Positions 63,479 through 64,000 of a stretch of 64,000 bases of DNA are shown here, piece by piece. The notes under the pieces are model-generated. The model ran no database searches, had not been told where the DNA came from, and saw only the letters and a program-made list of their open reading frames with translations. Origin of the DNA: Gonatopus flavifemur. Its lineage: Eukaryota > Arthropoda > Insecta > Hymenoptera > Dryinidae. The stretch spans positions 3,038,001 to 3,102,000 of the forward strand of contig JAFFJZ010000012.1 of NCBI GenBank assembly GCA_018340375.1. Reading direction: 5' to 3'. The translations under genes and the position numbers were made by a program. How positions within the stretch are numbered: the stretch's first letter is position 1; each line of letters begins with the position of its first letter.

Positions 63479-63810
63479 TTATTGTTCTGAATCTACATCT
63501 TCGTCATCATTATCATCATCATTATCGAACGTTTGATCATCAGCACAACAGAAAGTAGGCGGTCTCAACATGCTCAATACAATGCGATTGAAGTGGGCTG
63601 TATGTTTTTGGGGTTTTGTTCGCTCATTTGTCACAACAGGATCTGAGAATACCAGCATATCCAGTTAAATATGTCACTATTCGTGTTAATTCTCGAAGTT
63701 CTTCTAGAATAATAACGTCTCAATCTTTTATACTCTTTATGGCCCCTCTCAAGTACATCTTCTGATAGTTGGCCCACTGGCAAAGGTAAAACCGATGGAT
63801 TTGAGACGTT
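63479..63810 (-). pseudogene. Transposon-type protein C terminus, frameshifted
   Basis: The upstream frame reads LPLPVGQLSEDVLERGHKEY then KRLRRYYSRRTSRINTNSDI. The downstream frame continues DMLVFSDPVVTNERTKPQKH, MLRPPTFCCADDQ and an acidic tail ending DEDVDSEQ before TAA (63481-63479). The two frames join near 63655-63670 only with a shift. This layout, a basic SR-rich motif followed by a conserved S/SDP segment, occurs in uncharacterised proteins of arthropod mobile elements. An inverted ATGGCGGAT unit lies immediately upstream. Confidence 0.5.
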
Positions 63811-64000
63811 TGGTCTGCCATATTGGATCCACCATTTTGGATTGGGAAATTTCGATAACAGATTCTTAATCAGCGACCCTGAAAACCCTCGAGAAACAAA
63901 TTCCGAGCGAATTAGATAATGCCTTATGATTATGACAAATTTCTCGTGATTGCTACTATGTGATCTGAGAGACCTTCCTTCACGAAAAATTGAGAGAATT

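Overview
The window looks like arthropod nuclear DNA, most likely insect. It is AT-rich, has spliced protein genes with GT-AG introns, very long introns, and dense nested families of short inverted-repeat transposons, non-LTR retrotransposon ends, tRNA-derived SINEs and mariner debris. Only two host genes can be supported, both on the minus strand. Everything else is intron, intergenic sequence or mobile DNA.

Layout. (1) 1-5.1 kb: nested inverted-repeat elements, including a 4-kb GGAT-rich element that hosts a 1.7-kb element filled with 12-bp tandem repeats. (2) 5.2-8.5 kb: a SMYD4-like gene (TPR, split SET and MYND domains). Seven exons are placed with consistent phases; the last C-terminal exon(s) remain unresolved. 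A CpG-rich presumptive promoter lies at 8.49-8.76 kb. (3) 8.85-46.65 kb: a water-channel aquaporin with three placed coding exons (46456-46649, 9791-9934, 9313-9717) and a polyadenylation signal at 8850-8855. The first two placed exons are separated by a 36.5-kb intron packed with transposons. (4) 42.3-45.6 kb, inside that intron: a CpG-richer, repeat-poor island with two short coding-looking stretches that I do not recognise. (5) 46.7-56.9 kb: sequence upstream of the first placed aquaporin exon, a mixture of unique DNA and MITEs. (6) 56.9-64 kb: a hAT-like element containing degenerate tandem repeats, arrays carrying an ATGGCGGAT motif, a LINE 3' tail, more MITEs, and a frameshifted transposon-type protein fragment at the right edge.

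The most notable pattern is in the mobile DNA. At least sixteen elements with unrelated interiors all begin with CCC and end with GGG (one begins CCT), and each is flanked by the same dinucleotide on both sides. That dinucleotide varies: AT, TT, TA, AA, AC, GT or AG. This suggests one transposase lineage with a 2-bp target duplication and no fixed target sequence. A second group begins CAC and ends GTG and mostly targets TA, with some TG, CA or AG. Two further palindromic cores, about 1.5 and 1.6 kb, are homologous to each other but sit inside shells of different families. One nesting shows a hAT-like MITE with an 8-bp duplication inserted in the terminal repeat of a piggyBac-like MITE flanked by TTAA.

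The two host genes lie head-to-tail on the same strand about 0.35 kb apart (aquaporin polyadenylation signal to SMYD4 start codon). Nothing in the sequence suggests that their functions are linked.
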